A DNA stretch of 64,000 nt from Haliclona indistincta (lineage: Eukaryota; Porifera; Demospongiae; Haplosclerida; Chalinidae). The translations under genes were made by a program, and so were the position numbers. The notes under the pieces were generated by a model that saw only the letters and a program-made list of their open reading frames with translations, did no database searches and had not been told where the DNA came from. The stretch covers positions 6,933,422 through 6,997,421 of the forward strand of contig OZ024790.1 of assembly GCA_964017065.1 (NCBI GenBank). Direction: 5' to 3'. Below are positions 58,790 to 64,000 of the stretch, in pieces. Position 1 is the stretch's first letter. Each line of letters opens with the position of its first letter.

Positions 58790-60010
58790 GACACCGTAGT
58801 GTCTCCCTATGTAGGGTTGAACGAGAAAACAAGATGGCGGCTACATACAATGTATTAGCGTTCAAACGCTGATATTTCGCCTGGTGATGAATTTTATACG
58901 TCCAAAGACACTTAAATCTGCTATCTGGCGTTGCCCCGTCTTACAGTAGCAAGGAGATCGCTCGAGATTGTTACTAAAGTGACGAACCTGGAAACGGTGA
59001 AAATCGAGTTTCATCATCTTCGTTTTCTTCTTTCTTTCTTCTTTCTTTCTTCCACTCGCCTAGCACCTTTACGCGAGCAGTGCCGAGACCAAAACACCCA
59101 CGAACAGTCGTGAAATTCTCCTGGCATGTGCCTTTTGAACTTAGTTTTTAGCGAAACGGCGATATAAATTCTGCGATTTCTCGATCGTGATCCATTGTCA
59201 GCTAAGTGTTAGACGCCATTAATAATTATAGTTTTTACGCAATACGCACGTGACCAAGCTGTGGTTAGCGCACGTGACCAAGCACAAGCTTGAGTATCGC
59301 CACGCCGTATAGATCACGGACAACACATTATTTGTCTGGAGTCTTTGAAGAACGGTAAGCTAGCAAGCGCAGAATCACCATTCTGCCTTGCCAGGTAATT
59401 ATAACCGCCGTAAACAAGTGTGGGCGGGGCTCGTATGCACTGTATTCATGCATGCGTAGGCGAGCTGATATCTACAGCATAAGAATTATTTAGCTACAAA
59501 TTTAAAATTGTTAATAATAAAGAAAAGCCATCAGACCAGGCTCTCTGACGGAACAGAGAGCCTGGGGATGAGGCTATAGTGATGCATGATATTGAACTGT
59601 ACTTCACTGAAAAAGAAAAAAAGGACACAAAAAATAAAATAAAAGATTTCTATCGAAATCAAAAGGATGTAGGGTTGTGAAATCTACCACTGGTCAACAA
59701 TGTAAACTAACAAGGAACAAGCATGGAATGGTAACACGATTGACTTGCTAACAGACCATAGATCCTACATCAGTGGCTGTACATAAGCTGTCACAAACTG
59801 AATGCACGTCAGGTGTCAGTCAACAGCAACAAGCTAAGCTGAACTAGCCATAGTCAACTACAGCAGCCACTGATGTAGGGATCTATGGTCTGTTAGCAAG
59901 TCAATCGTGTTACCATTCCATGCTTGTTCCTTGTTAGTTTACATTGTTGACCAGTGGTAGATTTCACAACCCTACATCCTTTTGATTTCGATAGAAATCT
60001 TTTTATTTTC
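58790..60010 (-). repeat. Composite palindromic repeat unit, copy 3 (inverted)
   Basis: It runs in the opposite direction to the copies at 54,867 and 56,139. The hairpin AGGGAGACACCGTAGTGTCT is at 58,790, the TTTC microsatellite near 59,030, and the fold-back head at 59,641-60,005. At 59,536-59,575 a short insertion CCAGGCTCTCTGACGGAACA, then GAGAGCCTGG, has been added. Confidence 0.75.
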
Positions 60011-60017
60011 TTTGTCA

Positions 60018-60710
60018 AGGTGGCGGTATACCCGTTTTTATGAATATTAATGAGCGACTTTCTTTTATCTGCAGCTCATGACAGAGCAACGCTAGCAGCG
60101 TGAAACTCGCTCTGATGCATCAATGGGTGTGTCTCAATGTATAATGCAGCTTGAAACATTGTACAATATTCTACACCAAGGAATAATGTAGGAACAATCG
60201 ACATCGTACTGATACGCATTTTTCTAGCCAGAAATCTCTCCTGACTAACCGTGCAGCAAAGGTTACCAGCTGAAATTCGACTCTTATAAACCATTTCTAG
60301 GTGCTGACGAAGAGTTTTCTGCATTTACTTTTTCTGATTTTAAGAAAACACTTTTACATTCTAAATCATGGCTGATTTTGCAGTGACGTCCATGTTTGTC
60401 GATGCATAGAACAGCTACGTTCAGCGTGGGTCAACAAAACTCTTCGTCAGCACCTAGAAATGGTTTATAAGAGTTGAATTTCAGCTAGTAACCTTTGCTG
60501 CACGGTTAGTCAGGAGAGATTTTTGGCTAGAAAAATGCATATCCGTACGATGTTGATTGTTCCTACATTATTCCTCATGTTGCAGGTGTAGAATAGTGTG
60601 CAACGTTTCAAGCTGCATTATACATTGAGACACACTCATTGATGCATCAGAGCGAGTTTCACGCTGCTATCGTTGCTCTGTCACGAGCAGCAGATAAAAG
60701 AAAGTCGGAT
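60018..60710. mobile_element. Fold-back element, about 0.7 kb
   Basis: AGGTGGCGGTATACCCG at 60,019 onward and CTTTCTTTTATCTGCAGCTC open the left arm. The right arm mirrors it from GAAGAGTTTTCTGC / AAAACTCTTCGTCAGCACCT (60,316 / 60,430) to about 60,705. Another left arm starts at 63,771 and runs off the window. Confidence 0.7.
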
Positions 60711-60819
60711 TGGTTTCAGAGGTGGTACCTACCCTGAATTTACTTCATACGTACTAGTGAATAAATGTACAAAGTTTGGTGCTTTTATCCGCAACGTCCC
60801 CAAAAGTCACAAGAAAATA

Positions 60820-61905
60820 AAAAGATTTCTAACGAAATCAAAAGGATGTAGGGATAAAGAAATCTGCTCCTGGTCCACAATGTAAACCAACAAGGAGCAA
60901 GCGTGGAATGGTAACACGATTGACTTGCTAACAGACCATAGATCCCTACATCAGTGGCTGTACATAACATTTTGACTATACTATAAGCTAACCAATGCAT
61001 GTCAGGTGTCAGTCAATAGCAACTAGCAGAACTGCTGTAGTCAGCCACTGATTTCTTTATCCCTACATCCTTTCGATTTCGTTAGAAATCTTTTTATTTT
61101 CTTGTTTGTGTCCTTTTTTCTTTTACAGTGAGTTTCAAATTTTTGGTGCAGTTTGAATTCGGCAAGATAATGTATCTCTTTTTTGTTTCCATCATTGATT
61201 TGGTTTGCTTTTCTTGATAATTGCTTTTTAACTTGTAACTCCTAAATACTTAAACTAGCTCATGCATTCATGTATGCTGCAGCCTGGATGCACAGCATAT
61301 GATCCCCGCCCACTCTGGTTTAGAATTTTCTGTATGGCTGTGATACTATCTGGCAAGCAGCAGAACGGTGATACTACACGACCTTACTTTGTGAGTTGTT
61401 CTTCGAAGACTCCAGACGCCAATATGCGCTCTCCATACGGCGATACTCTACATGTGTGTTTGGTCACGTGCGTATTACATAATCACAATAATGGCATCAA
61501 ACACGTGATCGTGAGCTCGTCAAATGTATATCGTCGTTTCGCTAAAAAGTAAGTTCAAAAGGCACATGCCAGGATAATTTCACGACTGTTCGTGGGTGTT
61601 TTGGTCTTGACACTGCTCGCGTAAAGGCGCTAGGCGAGTGGAAAGAAAGAAAGAAAACGAAGATGACGAAAGTCGATTTTCACCGTTTCCAGGTTCGTCA
61701 CTTTAGTAATAATTTCGAGCAATCTCCTTGCTACTGTAAGATGGGGCAACGCCAGAGAGCAGATCTAAGTGTCTTTGGACGTATAAAATTTATCACCAAG
61801 CGAAATATCAGCGTTTGAACGCTAATACATTGTATGTATAGCCGCCATCTTCTTTTCTCGTTCATCCCTACATAGGGAGTCACTACCGTGCCTCCCTAAT
61901 AAGCC
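60820..61905. repeat. Composite palindromic repeat unit, copy 4
   Basis: Same order as the unit at 54,867. The fold-back head (60,823-61,095) is shorter because the inner part of one arm is missing. The GAAAG run is short, and the terminal hairpin near 61,875 is imperfect (AGGGAGTCACTACCGTGCCT). Confidence 0.75.
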
Positions 61906-62183
61906 ACCTGACTAGTATGTATCATTCTGTGTTTGTCGCCCCAATGTTCCTGAGAATTAGAACATGCCTATTATTTAATCAATAACACGTAGTGCACATG
62001 CTCAACAACTGGTAACGCCCATTACTACACATGGCGATCGAGCGCACACCTCAAAAGCTTGAACTCTTGATATGTGGAGTAAAAAGGATGAAAACTGGCT
62101 TCTTGTGTTGACAGACTCAGACATTTCAGCTTAATTGGCACTGGTGTTCACTGATCAAGCTCGCCCCACTATTCTATGACTAT

Positions 62184-63766
62184 ATTAAAGGGTAACTGCG
62201 ATCATTCTTTTGTTGCTGCAATTTATTTTAAAGACAACGAATAGTTTAGACTAGAAAGCAAGTTTGGTTGCCATTGGGTAAGCCTTTCTAGAGTTATGGG
62301 CTGCTAAAAACAACACCTATGCCCACGCGTACACGTACCCACGCGTTATTTGTAGGCAGGACTCATCGTTGATGTCACAAGTTGAGTACTGTACAAACTG
62401 TTTAGTCTACACGAAAGTTTGCTATGTCTGATTCTGGTGATTCTGAAAGCTCTAGCAGCCATTCAAGTTTCACTGATGTGGAGGAGCCTAGCAATTCACC
62501 TGTCCCTTACTGTTTTGAACTAGTACAGAGTTTGACCTCTGACTAATTGCAACACAAACACTTTCAGCTGTTTCCTACACAGAAAATGTCCTCTATAACA
62601 TACTAAAAGTCCTTAGGAATCCCGTGAGGGGAAGTATAAAAAATTCAATGTTTTTTAACCAACCTAATTAATAATTCATGAGTTGAGTATTTTGACATAG
62701 TATAATATAATACAAGGTTTTTTATAACTATAAGCTTCCTAGAACTTTTTAAACATTCAAAAGGTGAAGTAAAAAGTATTTCTTTGATAATAATTATTAT
62801 TGAAAAAATACAGACTGTTTTTACTACTTAGTACATCTACTTAGTCCATCTTGAATTGTTAGTATTTAAGTGTGTATTGTAAGGAATAATATCGATTTAA
62901 GTCGTGGAAAACTTGAAATCGCGACATTAATGTACAATAACACAAAACTACACAACTAACCAAAGACAGTTAACACCTACTTAGTACACACATACAGTCC
63001 TACTACAAGCTAGATACACATATACAAGGACTTTGTCACAATTATACATTATATAGATGGAGAGAAGAGGGAATGCAATGCGTACAAACATCAAAATCCT
63101 ATAGTTGTTACTAAAATTAGACTTTACTTCCACGCGGAGGTGACGTCATGGGAATTGGTTGAAACTTTGTTGATTTATGCTGCTTTAGCTCCGGCATGGT
63201 TGTTTCTGGGGGCTTCTATTATACAAAAATCATAATTATTACAAGGGCGTATAGAGAGAAGAGGGCATGCAACGCGTACAAACATCAAAATCCTATAGTT
63301 GTTACTAAAATTAGATTTTACGCCCACGCGGATGTGACATCATGAGAAGTTCAGGTTGATTCGTCATACAGTGCGCGCGCGCGTTTAACCGCGTTCAACT
63401 CGCCTAGGCGTGCTCCATGGAAACTCCAGCTGACAAATCTACAACTAGACAGAGAAAACTGAGTTCGCTCCTTCCTCGACATGTACCTGTGGAAACTAGT
63501 TACCAACCATGTCGCGTATCACCGATGGCGTTGGCTGAGACGATCGGCTGCAGAGCATTTGACCACCAACAAGCGACGAGCAGTATCGGACAGAGGCGAA
63601 GTCACCGTCTTTCTCTGCTTAGGCTGGCGTGGCCGTGTTCCGCGCGCGCCGCTTGGTGTTGTGCAGTGTTCTTCAGCTTGATCTGCCATTACTAGAGTAT
63701 GCGACGTCAGGTTCCGTTTACCCTCCGTATACTATAACGATAATTGATAACGGAAAGTGCTATTCT
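62184..63766. repeat. Dispersed 1.6 kb repeat, copy 2
   Basis: Same sequence and orientation as 33,144-34,776. This copy has no MITE. It keeps about 200 bp (63,411-63,618) with a start METPADKSTTRQRKLSSLLP of a 92-codon frame, but the other copy lacks this part and no family motif is seen. It is therefore not called as a gene. Confidence 0.8.
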
Positions 63767-63770
63767 ATTA

Positions 63771-64000
63771 AGGTGGCGGTATACCCGTTTTTATGAATAT
63801 TAATGAGCGTCTTTCTTTTATCTGCAGCTCGTGACAGAGCAACGCTAGCAGCGTGAAACTCGCTCTGATGCATCAATGAGTGTGTCTCAATGTATAATGC
63901 AGCTTGAAACGTTGCACAATATTCTACACCAAGGAATAATGTAGGAACAATCGACATCGTACGGATACGCATTTTCCACGCCAAAAATCTCTCCTGACTA
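63771..64000. mobile_element. Left arm of a fold-back element, truncated by the window end
   Basis: AAGGTGGCGGTATACCCG, CTTTCTTTTATCTGCAGCTC and ATTCTACACCAAGGAATAAT match 60,016-60,250 in the same orientation. The right arm would lie beyond the window. Confidence 0.75.

Noticed and set aside
63417..63695. A 92-codon frame in the dispersed repeat
   Set aside because: The second copy of the repeat lacks this section, and nothing recognisable is encoded.
1..64000. tRNA, rRNA and other structured RNA genes
   Set aside because: I looked for tRNA box A/B-like pairs and rRNA-like blocks and recognised none. A covariance-model scan would be needed to be sure.

Overview
The window reads as invertebrate-type animal DNA that has been built almost entirely from mobile elements. 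Genes have many short introns (about 50-110 bp) with GT..AG borders, there are no bacterial-style operons, and MITEs, fold-back elements and minisatellites are very dense. A non-bilaterian animal such as a sponge or a cnidarian fits best. That is an inference from the element families and intron sizes; no diagnostic housekeeping gene was seen.

Layout. 1-5.4 kb holds a MITE, short repeats and a 1.8 kb TTAA-flanked piggyBac-like non-autonomous element. 5.7-8.3 kb (minus) holds a decayed gene with a DUF7869-like DDE transposase signature. 8.8-13.2 kb is a 4.4 kb minisatellite of a 24 bp unit; arrays of a 16 bp palindrome lie near it on both sides. 16.39-22.53 kb is a complete Plavaka-type (CACTA/EnSpm clan) transposon with two divergent genes. 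23.5-24.2 kb is a LINE reverse-transcriptase remnant. It is interrupted at 24.20-30.21 kb by a complete 6 kb DNA transposon with long inverted arms, a ZAD-like plus DUF6589-type transposase and a convergent RecQ-type helicase. 30.2-38.3 kb is MITEs, dispersed repeats and one partial gene for a membrane protein. 38.3-43.9 kb is a DIRS/Ngaro-type tyrosine-recombinase retrotransposon, flanked by two nearly identical 1.95 kb direct repeats. 47.9-54.7 kb is a three-level nest, with a 5.9 kb MULE-type transposon at its centre. 54.9-64 kb is repeated copies of composite palindromic elements.

The most striking object is the MULE at 48,560-54,481. Eight exons join without a frame break into one 1,156-residue protein. 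In order it carries an N-terminal Cys/His-rich region resembling the CaRF (ALS2CR8) type, a MULE DDE transposase, a SWIM zinc finger, a complete eight-cysteine CXXC zinc finger of the kind that binds unmethylated CpG, and an OTU-type cysteine protease with its Cys and His in place. The combination suggests a transposon that reads chromatin or CpG state and may remove ubiquitin. Function is inferred from domains only.

The four large elements (Plavaka, DUF6589/RecQ, MULE, DIRS) all keep open frames or nearly so. Together with the short target duplications and the few-base differences between repeat copies, this argues for recent activity. The nesting gives a relative order of insertions.
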